Of a stretch of 64,000 nucleotides of DNA, positions 33,140-43,100 are shown piece by piece (position 1 is the stretch's first letter; each line of letters starts with the position of its first letter). The notes under the pieces are model-generated. The model ran no database searches. It saw only the letters and a list, made by a program, of their open reading frames with translations, and had not been told where the DNA came from. A program made the translations under genes and the position numbers. This DNA is from Streptomyces kaniharaensis (lineage in GTDB: Bacteria; Actinomycetota; Actinomycetes; Streptomycetales; Streptomycetaceae): NCBI RefSeq assembly GCF_009569385.1, contig NZ_WBOF01000001.1, forward strand, positions 248,001 to 312,000, written 5' to 3'.

Positions 33140-36100
33140 CTAGTCGTCGTCCCCGAACAGGCTGACGAAGGACGAGACGATGTTGTGCCCCGCGTTCGAC
33201 AGCTTCTCGCCGACCGACTCGACCACCTTCACGCCTGCCTTGGCCATTTCCCCTCGGCCCCAGGCCATCACGCCGGACACACCGGCGCCGATGCCCGAGA
33301 GCGCCGTGGTCGCCGCGGCGAACGTGAACTCGTGGCTGGTGAAGCCGTAGCCGATCCCCTTGTAGAGGCTTCCGAAGACGCCCGCGCCCAGGGATACCAC
33401 CGTGAGGCCGAGCGCGATGGGCTGTCCGCCCGGAATGACCGCCGCAACGCCCGCCGCAATTCCGGTCCAGGTGCTCACGTTGCCCAGGAAGTCGCCGTAG
33501 TCCCGGAACAGCTGCTTGTCGTCCTTCGGCGGCTGACCCGGCGTCGGCTTGCTCACCACCGGGACGGTCACCGAGTCGTTGGCCGGCTGGTTCACCGGGT
33601 CGACGTGGTTGTTGGCGTTGGCCTGGGCCTGGGCGGCGGCAGCAGCGGCAGCGGCGGCCTGCTCCTGCTCGCGCTTCTGGGCGGCGATCCCGTTGGCGTC
33701 GCTCGCGGCCTGGGCGGCCGCGCTCGCGTCCTTGCCCGCGGCGCTCGCGCTGGCCGCGGCCGCGGCAGCCGAAGCCTTCGCGCTCGACGCCGAGTTCACG
33801 GCCTGCTTCGCGGAGGTCGTGGCCTGGGTGGCGGAGTAGTTGGCCTGGCGGTTGGCGCTCTGGGCGGTGGCCGCCGCACTCTTGGCCTTCTGCGCCGACG
33901 CGGCCGCAGCGGCAGCGGACGCGTCCGCGGCGGTGGACTTGGCCTTGGCGTCGTCCGCGTACCCCTTCGCCGCCTGGGCCGACTGCTGCGCCTGGCTCGC
34001 CCAGTTCGCCGCGTCCTGTGCGGCGCCACGTGCGTTCGCCGCGATCTGGTAGGCGAGCTGGGCGCTCTGGTTGGCGGTGACCGCGTCCTTCGCCGCGTTG
34101 GAGATCATCGCCAGCACGGAGGACACGTGCGCGTCGGTGTCGGCGTCCTTCTGGGCCGCCTTGAACTGCGTCTTCGAGACGAAGTCGTGCTGCATCCAGG
34201 ACGGTCCGGCCAGCGCGACCGCGCCCGCCGCCTGCACGTTCGGCCCGCCGCTGGTCACGATCCCGATGGCGGCCACCCGGTCGTCCTCGGCGAGCGCCTT
34301 GGCGTAACCGCTGGACAGGAACGCGGCCATGACGGGCACGCTGCCGTCGCTCAGGGCCGCGCCGCCGTCCCGCTGGAGGGCCTTGCCGCCGCCGGTGATC
34401 AGCCGGAGGATCTGCATCCGCATGTCGTCGGACTGGGCCTGGAGCGCGCCGCCGCTGAGGAAGGCCTCGACCGCCTTGGGGTCGGTGCTCTCCAGTGACT
34501 TCTGGGCGGCGCTCGCGAGGGTCGCGTTGCCGACCTTCGAGACGGCGACGATCTTCTCGCGGTCGTCCATGCGCATGCTGCGCTGGTAGTCCGTCTTCGC
34601 CCAGCTCACCACGGCCTCGTCCGGCCCGGCGAGGGCGGCCTGGGCCGAGGCACGGGTCCAGGCGCCGGTGGACTTCAGCAGGTTGACCGCCGCCGCCCGG
34701 CCGGCCTTCGCAGCCGTCCTGGTGTCGGCGCCGGGAGCCGCCGCCTGCTTGACGAGGTCCTTCGTCGCACCGTCCTGCGTGGCGGCCTCGGTCTGCTGCT
34801 GGTCGAAGCGGACCTGGGTGGCCTGCTCGTCCTTGAGGAGGAGGTCGGCCTGGGTGACGCCGAGCAGCTTGTCCGCCTCCAGCTTCGCCGTCTCGGCGTC
34901 GCGGGCGAGCTTCTCGATGTTCTGGGCCTGCGTGACCGCGTCGGACGCGGTCTTGGCGGCGGCTGCCGCGGCGTCCGCGTGCCGGCCCGCGATGTCCGCC
35001 CAGTTCTGGGCCTGCCCGGCCGCGTTGGCCGAGTCGTCGGCGGCCTTGGCGGCCTTCTCGGCGTGGTCGGCGGCGGCGTTGGCCCGGACGTTGGCCTCGC
35101 TGGCGGCCGCGGCGGCCGAGGTGGCGAGGTTCTCGGCTCGGGTGGCCGCGGCGGTGGCCGCGTTGGCCGCGTTGCGCGCCGTCGTGGCCGCGTTGCGGGC
35201 ACGGGCCGCCTGGGTGGTGGCCGCCCCGGCCGAGCTCGCGGCCTGTGCGCTGGCCTCGGCGGCAGCGGCGGCGTTGTTCGCGGCGCGGGCCGCGGCGGAG
35301 CCGGCCTGGCCCGCCCTGGTACCGGCCTCGGCGGCGCTGGCGGCGGCCGCCGCAGCGTCCCGGGCACCGGCGGCCGCGTCGCGAGCGCCCTGGGCGGCTT
35401 CGCGGGCGGCCTTGGCCTGGCTCGCGTCGCCCGCGGCGCCGGCCGCGGCGTTGTAGGCGCGGCTGGCGGCCTGGCCTGCGGCAGCTGCGGCGGACGCGGC
35501 CGAGCGGGCCGCGGTGGCGGCCGTCTGCGCCGCCGACACCGCCGTGTTGGAGGCGTCGATCGCGGTCTTGGCGGCCTGCGCGGCGGCCTGGGCTGCCTGG
35601 GCTGCCTTGTTGGCAGCAGCGCCCGTCTTGTCCGCGTCGTCCTTGGCCGCGGCGGCCTCGGCGGCGGCCGTCTGCGCGGCCTGCTTGGCCTGCGCGGCGG
35701 CGGCTTCGGCCTGGTCGCCGGCCTCCTTGGCGGCGGCGGTCTCGGTCTGGGCCCGCTTGGTGGCGTCGCTCGCGGCCTGGGCGAGCTGCTTGACGGACAG
35801 CGTCTCCTGGTCCCTGGCCTGGGCCAGGTACTGGCCGCTGCGCAGGAACTCGCGAATGTCGGCGGGGGTGCCGTTGAGCACCCGGTTGGCCTGCTTGGTG
35901 AACTCCGCGCCGGTGTAGACGCCCATCAGCCGCAGGACGGCGACGCGGTCGTCCTCCTCCTGCGCCTTGAACCGGCCACTGGTCAGGAAGTCGTCCATGG
36001 CCTGGGCCGTGCCGTCGTCGAGCGCCTTGCCACCGGCCGTCCGGACGCCGGCGTCAGCGCCGGTGATGACGGACAGGATCGCCACCCGGCGGTCGTCCAT

Positions 36101-36523
36101 CATCGGGTTCTGCCAGCCGCTGGTGACGAACGCGTGGACGTCGGCGTCCGAGCCGCTCAGCGCCTTCGACGCGGCGTCACGCACGCCCTTGCCCGTGTTG
36201 CTCAGCATTGCGATGACGGCGAACCGCTCGTCCGATGCCTGGGCACGGGCGAGCGTACTGGTCAGGAAGGTCGTGATGTCGGCGTCCGAGCCGCGCAGCG
36301 CCTTCTCGGCCTCGTCGCGAACGGCGAGGCCGCCGCCCGTCCAGGCGTCGACCACCCGTGATCGGTATTCGGCCGGCATCGGCGCCGGGCCGGCGTCGGA
36401 CGGAAGCGCCTGGGCGACCGTGGTCCCCGCCATCGTCGCAGCCAGGGCGAACGCGGTCGCCGTCAGCAAGCGGGCACGTAAACGCTTGCGGGGTGTTCCC
36501 GCGCTCTTGGGTATGTCCGTCAT
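33140..36523 (-). CDS. Giant secreted ALF-repeat/alanine-helix protein, 1127 aa
   Basis: A signal peptide (residues about 15-40) is followed by two rounds of the same layout. ALF-type repeats cover about 57-245, then an Ala-rich helical stalk 246-555; a second ALF block covers 603-795 and a second Ala-rich stalk 806-972. Each ALF block has about four units with the A-x-F-L-x-S-G pattern (DVHAFVTSG, AMDDFLTSG, AVEAFLSGG, VMAAFLSSG). A Pro-rich linker leads to a C-terminal domain (1004-1127) with Gly-rich hydrophobic stretches (WTGIAAGVAAVIPGGQPIAL). ALF repeats occur in secreted actinomycete proteins of unknown role, including some toxin-like ones. First in its leftward unit. Confidence 0.85.
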   Translation of the reverse strand: MTDIPKSAGTPRKRLRARLLTATAFALAATMAGTTVAQALPSDAGPAPMPAEYRSRVVDAWTGGGLAVRDEAEKALRGSDADITTFLTSTLARAQASDERFAVIAMLSNTGKGVRDAASKALSGSDADVHAFVTSGWQNPMMDDRRVAILSVITGADAGVRTAGGKALDDGTAQAMDDFLTSGRFKAQEEDDRVAVLRLMGVYTGAEFTKQANRVLNGTPADIREFLRSGQYLAQARDQETLSVKQLAQAASDATKRAQTETAAAKEAGDQAEAAAAQAKQAAQTAAAEAAAAKDDADKTGAAANKAAQAAQAAAQAAKTAIDASNTAVSAAQTAATAARSAASAAAAAGQAASRAYNAAAGAAGDASQAKAAREAAQGARDAAAGARDAAAAAASAAEAGTRAGQAGSAAARAANNAAAAAEASAQAASSAGAATTQAARARNAATTARNAANAATAAATRAENLATSAAAAASEANVRANAAADHAEKAAKAADDSANAAGQAQNWADIAGRHADAAAAAAKTASDAVTQAQNIEKLARDAETAKLEADKLLGVTQADLLLKDEQATQVRFDQQQTEAATQDGATKDLVKQAAAPGADTRTAAKAGRAAAVNLLKSTGAWTRASAQAALAGPDEAVVSWAKTDYQRSMRMDDREKIVAVSKVGNATLASAAQKSLESTDPKAVEAFLSGGALQAQSDDMRMQILRLITGGGKALQRDGGAALSDGSVPVMAAFLSSGYAKALAEDDRVAAIGIVTSGGPNVQAAGAVALAGPSWMQHDFVSKTQFKAAQKDADTDAHVSSVLAMISNAAKDAVTANQSAQLAYQIAANARGAAQDAANWASQAQQSAQAAKGYADDAKAKSTAADASAAAAAASAQKAKSAAATAQSANRQANYSATQATTSAKQAVNSASSAKASAAAAAASASAAGKDASAAAQAASDANGIAAQKREQEQAAAAAAAAAQAQANANNHVDPVNQPANDSVTVPVVSKPTPGQPPKDDKQLFRDYGDFLGNVSTWTGIAAGVAAVIPGGQPIALGLTVVSLGAGVFGSLYKGIGYGFTSHEFTFAAATTALSGIGAGVSGVMAWGRGEMAKAGVKVVESVGEKLSNAGHNIVSSFVSLFGDDD

Positions 36524-36797
36524 ATCCCCTCTTCCCCCGGGCCGTCACGGCCCCCTTGCACCAGGACAGTTGTCATGGCAGCAATAAGATCCTAGGGCCG
36601 CTGAAGCCCCATTAGCTTCGGATACGGACCTCATATCCATGCAATAAATCTCGCCAACCAATGGCAAAGAACGGGAATGACCACACCTGTCCGGTTCGTA
36701 CACATCCACGCACCGCCGCACCTGACCCCGAGACAGCGAAGCGACCGGCCGGTAGGGTGCTGGCCGACGGTCACGGCGAGGCGGAAACGGAGCGGGG

Positions 36798-37670
36798 ATG
36801 AACGGGGACGGAACGGGGTTCTTCACGTCGGTGGCGGACGCCGCACGGCAGTTGGCCGCGACGGGCTACCTCGCCTCCACGGCGGTGGCGACCACGGTGT
36901 TCCTGGCCGACCGGCTGGGCAAGCCGCTGCTGGTCGAGGGGCCGGCCGGGGTCGGCAAGACCGAACTCGCCAAGGCATTGGCCGAAATCGGTCGCGCCCG
37001 ACTGGTCCGGTTGCAGTGTTATGAAGGCATCGACGAGGCCCGCGCCCTCTACGAGTGGAACCACGCCAAGCAGTTGCTGCGGATCACCGCCGGGCGTGAC
37101 GAGAGCTGGGACGACGCCCGCACCGACATCTTCGGCGAGGAGTTCCTGCTCACCCGCCCCCTGCTGACCGCGATCCGCGGCGACGAGCCGACGGTGCTGC
37201 TGATCGACGAGATGGACAAGGCCGACGTCGAGGTGGAGGCGCTGCTGCTGGAGGTGCTCAGCGACTTCCAGGTGACGGTGCCCGAGTTGGGCACCATCAC
37301 GGCGAGCCGCCGCCCGTTCGTGCTGCTCACGTCCAACGCCACCCGGGAGCTGTCGGAGGCGCTGCGCCGCCGCTGCCTCTTTCTCCACCTCGACTACCCG
37401 GACGCGGAGTTGGAGCGCCGGATTGTCCGGCTGAAGGTGCCCGGCCTGGACGAGACGCTGGCCGCGTCGCTGGTCCGGGTGGTCGGCGCGCTGCGCGCCA
37501 TGGAACTGCGCAAGGCGCCGTCGGTCGCGGAGACCATCGACTGGGCCCGCACGCTGCTCGCGCTCGGCGCCGACACCCTGGACGAGGCGGTCGTCCAGGA
37601 CACCCTCGGGGTGATCCTCAAGCACCAGGACGACGTGCGGAAGGCCACCCGGAAGCTCACCGTCGCATGA
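36798..37670 (+). CDS. MoxR-type AAA ATPase
   Basis: The 290-residue protein has Walker A GPAGVGKT at 48-55, Walker B LLIDEMDKA, sensor TSNATREL and arginine finger LRRRC. It is the AAA chaperone partner of a VWA protein, whose ATG overlaps this stop (ATGA). MoxR/VWA pairs assemble or insert metal cofactors into enzymes, for example CoxD/CoxE with carbon monoxide dehydrogenase. No molybdenum enzyme is seen in the window. A TAGGGT hexamer 42 bases upstream could be part of its promoter. Confidence 0.93.
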   Translation: MNGDGTGFFTSVADAARQLAATGYLASTAVATTVFLADRLGKPLLVEGPAGVGKTELAKALAEIGRARLVRLQCYEGIDEARALYEWNHAKQLLRITAGRDESWDDARTDIFGEEFLLTRPLLTAIRGDEPTVLLIDEMDKADVEVEALLLEVLSDFQVTVPELGTITASRRPFVLLTSNATRELSEALRRRCLFLHLDYPDAELERRIVRLKVPGLDETLAASLVRVVGALRAMELRKAPSVAETIDWARTLLALGADTLDEAVVQDTLGVILKHQDDVRKATRKLTVA

Positions 37671-39070
37671 CGACCGATCCCGCCGCCCGCCTGACCGGCC
37701 TGGTCCGCGCGCTGCGCGGGCACGGGCTGCGGATCGGCCCGGCCGAGACGGTGGACGCGGCGGCCGTGCTCGACGTCCTCGGCTTCGCCGACCGCGAGCA
37801 GATGCGCGCCGGGCTGGCCGCCGCGCTGCTGCGCTCGGACGGCCAACGGGCGGTCTTCGACGCCGCCTTCGACCTCTTCTTCCCACTCGGCGTCGGCACA
37901 CTGGAGGCCGCGCGCCACGTCGAACCGCAGGACGACGCACCGCGTTTCGGCCGCCCCGACCCCGCCCGCGACGACCTGCGCGAGCGCATCGCCGCCGCGC
38001 TCGCCGCCGACGACCGGGCCGCACTCGCCGCGCTGGCGGGCGAGGCGGTCGAGTCCTTCGGCCGCTACGGCACCGGCTCCGCCCCCGGCTCGGACGGTTG
38101 GTCGGCCCACCAGGCGCTCGGCCGGCTCGCCCCGGAGACCCTGCTCGCCCGGATCCTCGCCGCCCTGCGCGAAGGCCGGGAAGCGGCCGACCTCTCCGAC
38201 CGCGTCCTCGCCGACGAGATCCGCCGCCGTATCCAGGACTTCCGCGCGATGGTCGCCGGCGAGGCCCGCCGCCGCGTCGCCGAGCTGCGCGGAACCGAGC
38301 GGATCGCCGAGCGCGCGGTCACGCCGGCCGCCGACCGGATCGACTTCCTCGCCGCCGGCCCCGACCAGCTCGCCGAACTCCGGCGCACCGTGCACCCGTT
38401 GGCCCGCAAGCTGGCCACGCGCCTGGCCGCCCGGCGCCGGAAGGCGGCCCACGGGCAGATCGACCTGCGGCGCACCCTGCGCCGCTCGCTGTCCACCGGC
38501 GGGGTGCCGCTGCGCCCGGCGTACCGGCTGCGCCGACCGGCCCGGCCGGAGCTGGTGCTGCTGTGCGACGTGTCCGGTTCGGTGGCCGGGTTCGCCGACT
38601 TCACCATGCTGCTGGTGCAGGCGATGAGCGAACAGTTCAGCAAGGTACGGGTGTTCGCGTTCGTCAACCGCACCGCCGAGGTGACCGCCCTGCTGGCGCG
38701 CGGCGACACCGACCCGGCCCGGCTGGCCGCGCGCATCCTCGGCGAGGCCAAGGTGATGGGCTACCACGGCAACAGCGACTACGGCTCCGCCCTGGGCGAG
38801 TTCGCCGAGCGGTACCTGGACGCGGTGGGCCCGCGGACCAGCGTACTGATCCTCGGCGACGCCCGGAACAACCGCCGTGACCCGAACCTGGACGCGCTGC
38901 GCCGGATCGCAGGCCGGGCACGGCGGGTCCACTGGCTCAACCCCGAGCAGCCCGCGCTCTGGCCGACCGGCGACTCCGCCGCGCTCGCCTACGCGGGCGT
39001 CGTGGAGATGCACTCCTGCCGCAACGCCCGCCGGCTGGGCGAACTGATCGCCCGCCTGCTACCGGTCTGA
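37667..39070 (+). CDS. VWA domain protein (CoxE-like)
   Basis: The 467-residue protein is translationally coupled to the MoxR ATPase. Residues 1-285 are helical. The VWA domain follows, with a MIDAS of Asp301-x-Ser303-x-Ser305 (LLCDVSGSV), then VRVFAFVN and LILGDARNNRRDPN. This is the CoxE family, which acts with the ATPase in metallo-enzyme maturation. Its last 12 bases overlap the end of the convergent epoxide hydrolase gene. Confidence 0.92.
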   Translation: MTTDPAARLTGLVRALRGHGLRIGPAETVDAAAVLDVLGFADREQMRAGLAAALLRSDGQRAVFDAAFDLFFPLGVGTLEAARHVEPQDDAPRFGRPDPARDDLRERIAAALAADDRAALAALAGEAVESFGRYGTGSAPGSDGWSAHQALGRLAPETLLARILAALREGREAADLSDRVLADEIRRRIQDFRAMVAGEARRRVAELRGTERIAERAVTPAADRIDFLAAGPDQLAELRRTVHPLARKLATRLAARRRKAAHGQIDLRRTLRRSLSTGGVPLRPAYRLRRPARPELVLLCDVSGSVAGFADFTMLLVQAMSEQFSKVRVFAFVNRTAEVTALLARGDTDPARLAARILGEAKVMGYHGNSDYGSALGEFAERYLDAVGPRTSVLILGDARNNRRDPNLDALRRIAGRARRVHWLNPEQPALWPTGDSAALAYAGVVEMHSCRNARRLGELIARLLPV

Positions 39071-40042
39071 GGCGCTCTCCACGTGCTCGAGGAAGTCGAG
39101 CAGCGCCGCGGTGACCTCCTCCGGCCGCTCCTGCTGCGTCCAGTGGCCGGTCTCCGGCAGCCGGACGTACCGGTGGAGCCTCGGCGTGTGGTGCTTCAGG
39201 AGGTGCGCCCGCACCTCCGGCTCGATGATCGCGTTCACCAGGTCCTGCTCGCCGGCCACGAACAGCGCGGGCACCTCGATCGGCCGGCCGGCGAACGGCG
39301 CCATCAGCTCCGCGTTCCGGTCGATGTTGCGGTACCAGTTGAGCCCGCCGGTGAAGGCGTGCTCGCCGTGTTCGGCGTAGTCGGCCGCGAAGGCGTCGAT
39401 GTCCGCCTCGGTGAGCCAGTGCGGCAGTCGCTCCGGCTCCGGCACGGTGTCCAGCAGGGTCCTGCCCTCGGGGACGATCCACGGCTGCGGCTTCCCGTCG
39501 GGGTACGTGGCGCCGAGGATGCGGCGGAAGCTGGACTTCGGGTCGGCGGCCAGTTCGGCGTCGGCGCGCCCGGGCTGCTGGAAGTAGATCTGGTAGTAGC
39601 CCTCGCCGAAGTCCTCCCGGGCGTTCCGCAGCGGCGGCGGCCCGCCGAGCGGCAGCGGCGGCACGCTGAGCCCGGCGACGGCGCGCACCAGGTCCGGCCG
39701 GAGCGCCGCGGCGGTCCAGGCCACCGGCGCACCCCAGTCGTGGCCGACGACCACGGCCTGCTCCGCGCCGAGCGCGCCGATCAGGGCCGTCACGTCCCCC
39801 ACCAGGTGCAGCAGGGTGTACGCGTCCACGTCCTCCGGCTGCTCGCTGCGCGCGTACCCGCGCTGGTCGGGGGCGACGACGCGGTAGCCGGCGGCGGCGA
39901 GCGGGTCGAACTGGTGCCGCCAGGAGTACCAGCTCTCCGGAAAGCCGTGCAGCAGCAGGACCAGTGGGCCCTCACCCTGCTCGGCGATGTGCAGTCGGAC
40001 ACCGTTCACCTCGACGTCGCCGTGCTTGGTCGCGTCGCTCAA
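39059..40042 (-). CDS. Epoxide hydrolase-type alpha/beta hydrolase
   Basis: TTG at 40042, with GGGAGC upstream, gives 327 residues. Family motifs are HGFPESWYSWRHQFDPLAAA (oxyanion HGxP), VVGHDWGAPVAW with nucleophile Asp, lid tyrosine region YYQIYFQQPG, and the His of ETGHWTQQERPEEV. This suits soluble epoxide hydrolases or haloalkane dehalogenase relatives; the lid tyrosines favour epoxide hydrolysis. The 3' end overlaps the VWA gene. Confidence 0.88.
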   Translation of the reverse strand: MSDATKHGDVEVNGVRLHIAEQGEGPLVLLLHGFPESWYSWRHQFDPLAAAGYRVVAPDQRGYARSEQPEDVDAYTLLHLVGDVTALIGALGAEQAVVVGHDWGAPVAWTAAALRPDLVRAVAGLSVPPLPLGGPPPLRNAREDFGEGYYQIYFQQPGRADAELAADPKSSFRRILGATYPDGKPQPWIVPEGRTLLDTVPEPERLPHWLTEADIDAFAADYAEHGEHAFTGGLNWYRNIDRNAELMAPFAGRPIEVPALFVAGEQDLVNAIIEPEVRAHLLKHHTPRLHRYVRLPETGHWTQQERPEEVTAALLDFLEHVESASDR

Positions 40043-40125
40043 CTCCCGCTCCCCGGGTCGCTCCGATTCGGCCGTTCGACCCGACCCTGCCCAGCCGGTC
40101 ACCCGGGGAATCCCCCAGAACGCGG

Positions 40126-40160
40126 CCGAGGCCGCCCCGGAAACTCCGGGGCGGCCTCGG
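40126..40160. terminator. Perfect 16-bp stem hairpin
   Basis: Arms 40126-40141 and 40145-40160 with a 3-base loop lie 15 bases beyond the stop of the leftward peptidase gene. Confidence 0.85.
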
Positions 40161-40175
40161 CGTCTTGGCGATGCG

Positions 40176-43100
40176 TCAGTTCACCGTGTAGCTGTAGGGG
40201 ATCGCCGCCAGCACTCCACCGGTGGTGCCGAGGAAGTTGTTGGCGGTGGCCACAGCGGTCGGGGCGGACACCAGGTACAGCACGCCGTGGACGGTGCTGC
40301 CCTTCGGGCCGGTCGGGGTGAGGGTCACCTGCAGCGAGCCCGTCGCGCCCGGCGCGACGGTCACCGGGTTGGCGGCCGCAGCCGAGGCGTTGACCGCGGC
40401 GGCGTACGGGTCGCCGGTGCTGGAGGTCAGCGCCGGGTCGAACGCCTGGGTGTGCGCGGTCGCGGTGATGGTGGCGGTACCGGCCGGGGCACCGGCGGTG
40501 CCGAACGGGCCGATCTGCTGCACGAAGGTGCTCCACATGCCGGGGACGATCGGCTGCGCGGCGGAGCCGCCGTAGCCGGCGACCGAGATGGTCGAGCCGT
40601 CCTGGGCCTTCTTCAGGTCACCGAAGAGGTCCGGCGAGCCGGTGGTGGCGCTCAGCTCCAGCTGGGCCGGGGTCGAGGACGCCGCCACCGCCTTCACCTG
40701 GTCGGTGCCCGGCGGGACGAGGAAGGCCGGCACCGAGGAGGTGAGGCTCAGCGGCAGGGTGACCGAGGCCGAGGCGCCCTGCGGCACCAGCGGCACGTCG
40801 GTGCGGCGGTCGAGGCGACCGTCGGCCGAGATCTTCTGCGTCGCCACGGTGTTGTTGGTGTAGTTCACCTGGACGGTCACCGGCTTGCCGGCGGCCAGCT
40901 TGGTGCGCGCGTCGTTCGGCAGGCCGGCGGCGGTGGCGCGGTTCTGGTTGAACGCGATCGTGCCGGCGAAGTCCTGGCTGAGCTCCTGGCCGCTGACCGA
41001 GCCGACCACGTTCAGGACGAACCGCCAGCGGCCGGCGGCCGGGTTGACGGTGGAGGCCGAGACGCCCGCGGTGGTGCTGGTCAGGTTGCCCTGCGCGTCG
41101 AGGATGCCGTTGCCCTCGACGTCGATCGGGGTGCCGTTCGGGCTGATCAGCGCGCCCTGCATGAGCAGCTTGGAGTCCTTGACGGTGACGCCGACCCGCA
41201 GGTCCTTCTGGCCCTTCGGGACGTCGAACGCGTAGGAGAAGCTCTGCGTCGGCGAGCTGCCGCGGCCGTTGCCACCGGTGATGGTGCCGGTGAAGGTGCC
41301 GCCGTTCTGGTTCAGCGGGACGAGGCTGCGCAGGACCACCGGCACGCTGGTGGTGGTGCCGTCGGAGCTGGAGACGGTGATCGCCTCGCTGGAGTCGCCG
41401 CTGGTCGCCGGGACGGTGACCTGGGCCTTCAGGGTCTTCGTCTGACCCGGCTGCAGGTCGACGACGTTCGGGCCCACGGAGCCGGCCGGCACCGCGCGCT
41501 GGGTGGAGGTGCCCAGCTGGACCGCGCCGTTGTAGCCGGCCTTGCCCGCCGGGGTGTAGAGGATCGCGGTCCACTCGCCGGCGACCGGGTGCGGGACGTC
41601 CACCAGGCCGTAGTTGGCCGGGGTGGCACCGCCCTGCGGGCGGGTGTTGGTCTCGAACTTCCCGGACGGGTCGAGCAGCGTCATGCGGACGACCGGGCCG
41701 TTGACGACCGGGGTGGCCGCACCCTGCCAGGCGATCGACGCCGCGAGGCGGTCGGCGCCGGCCGGGACGGTGAACTTGACCTGCTTCTGCACCCAGGTGG
41801 CGCCGTTGGTGGCGTACTTGAAGGTGTCGGTGGAGGCGGTGTCCAGCTGGACGGTCTGCTGGTTGCTCGACTGCGGCACGAAGCTGCGGGTCGCGGCGGT
41901 CACCGTCTGCTTGGTGTCACTGGTGTTGGTGACGCTCACGTCGGTGGTGTGGGTCGAGCCGGGGGCGCCGGCGATGTCGACCTGGCCGGTGTTGACGACG
42001 ACCGCGTTGCTGCCCGGGGTGCCGTCGCCGTCCTGGATGCCGCGGGCGGCCTCGACGGCGGCGCGGACGTTCAGCAGGCCGGCGCCCTGCTCCTCGGCCG
42101 GCACGCCGAGGTCCTGGGCGGTGCCGGTGAGGAGCTTCTTCACCAGGGCCGGGGACGGCGAGTCGCCGCCGTGGGTGTCGCGGAAGGCCTGGATGACCAG
42201 GGCCGCGGCGCCGGTGACGAACGGCGCGGCCTGGCTGGTGCCGCCGAACGACTGGATCGGCTGGCCGGTGCCGCCGAAGCCCTTGCAGTCGGTGTACTTG
42301 GTGAGGTCGGGCGAGCACAGCGCCCAGTCCGACTCGCCCGGGGCGACCAGGTCGACCGTGCGGCCGGCCTGGGTGAAGCCACCCGAGGACAGCGCGGAGA
42401 TGCGGCTGTTGCTCCAGGTCTTGTTGGAGAACTGCGCGGCCGCGTAACCGGTCTGCTGGTAGTTCTGGTTGTCCGTGGAGGCGCCGACCGCGATCACGTT
42501 CGGGTCGGTGGCCGGGGTGCCGATGGTGCCGCTGAGACCGGCGTCACCGGAGGACACGGCGACCGTCACACCGGCCTTGACGGCCTGGTCGTTGAAGAGC
42601 GCGATGGTGTCGTGGGCACCGGAGTCCGGGGTGACGTTGCCACCGAAGGACTCGTTCAGCACGTCGACGTGGGAGACCCGCACCGCGTAGTCGATCGCCT
42701 GCAGGATCGACGAGTTGGACATGACCTCGCCGCCGGCCTTCAGCGCGACCAGGTCGGCGTCCGGGGCGAGCCCGCGGACGCGGATGTTGCAGCCGGCCGG
42801 GAGCGGGTGCGAGGCGTTGACGAACTTGGAGACGTCGTACACCTGGCGGCCCTGGGCGATGACCGCCGAGGCGTCGCCGAAGGCCTCCGCGCCACCGGTC
42901 GGCGCGTTGATGCCGTCGCCCGCGAAGTCCTGGTAGTCGACGACGGCGTGCGAGCCGTCGGCCCGGATGAAGTCCGGGTTGTTCGGGTCGAGGCCGTCCG
43001 CGATGTAGGCGACCTTCACACCCTTGCCGGTGGCCAGGTCGGCCGCGCCGGGCCGGCCGTTGGCGCCGACCGCGCGGGTCGAGTACAGGCCCTCCGGCTC

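Noticed and set aside
36545..36826. 93-codon minus-strand frame before the ALF gene
   Set aside because: It overlaps the likely promoter region and has no start signal or recognisable composition.
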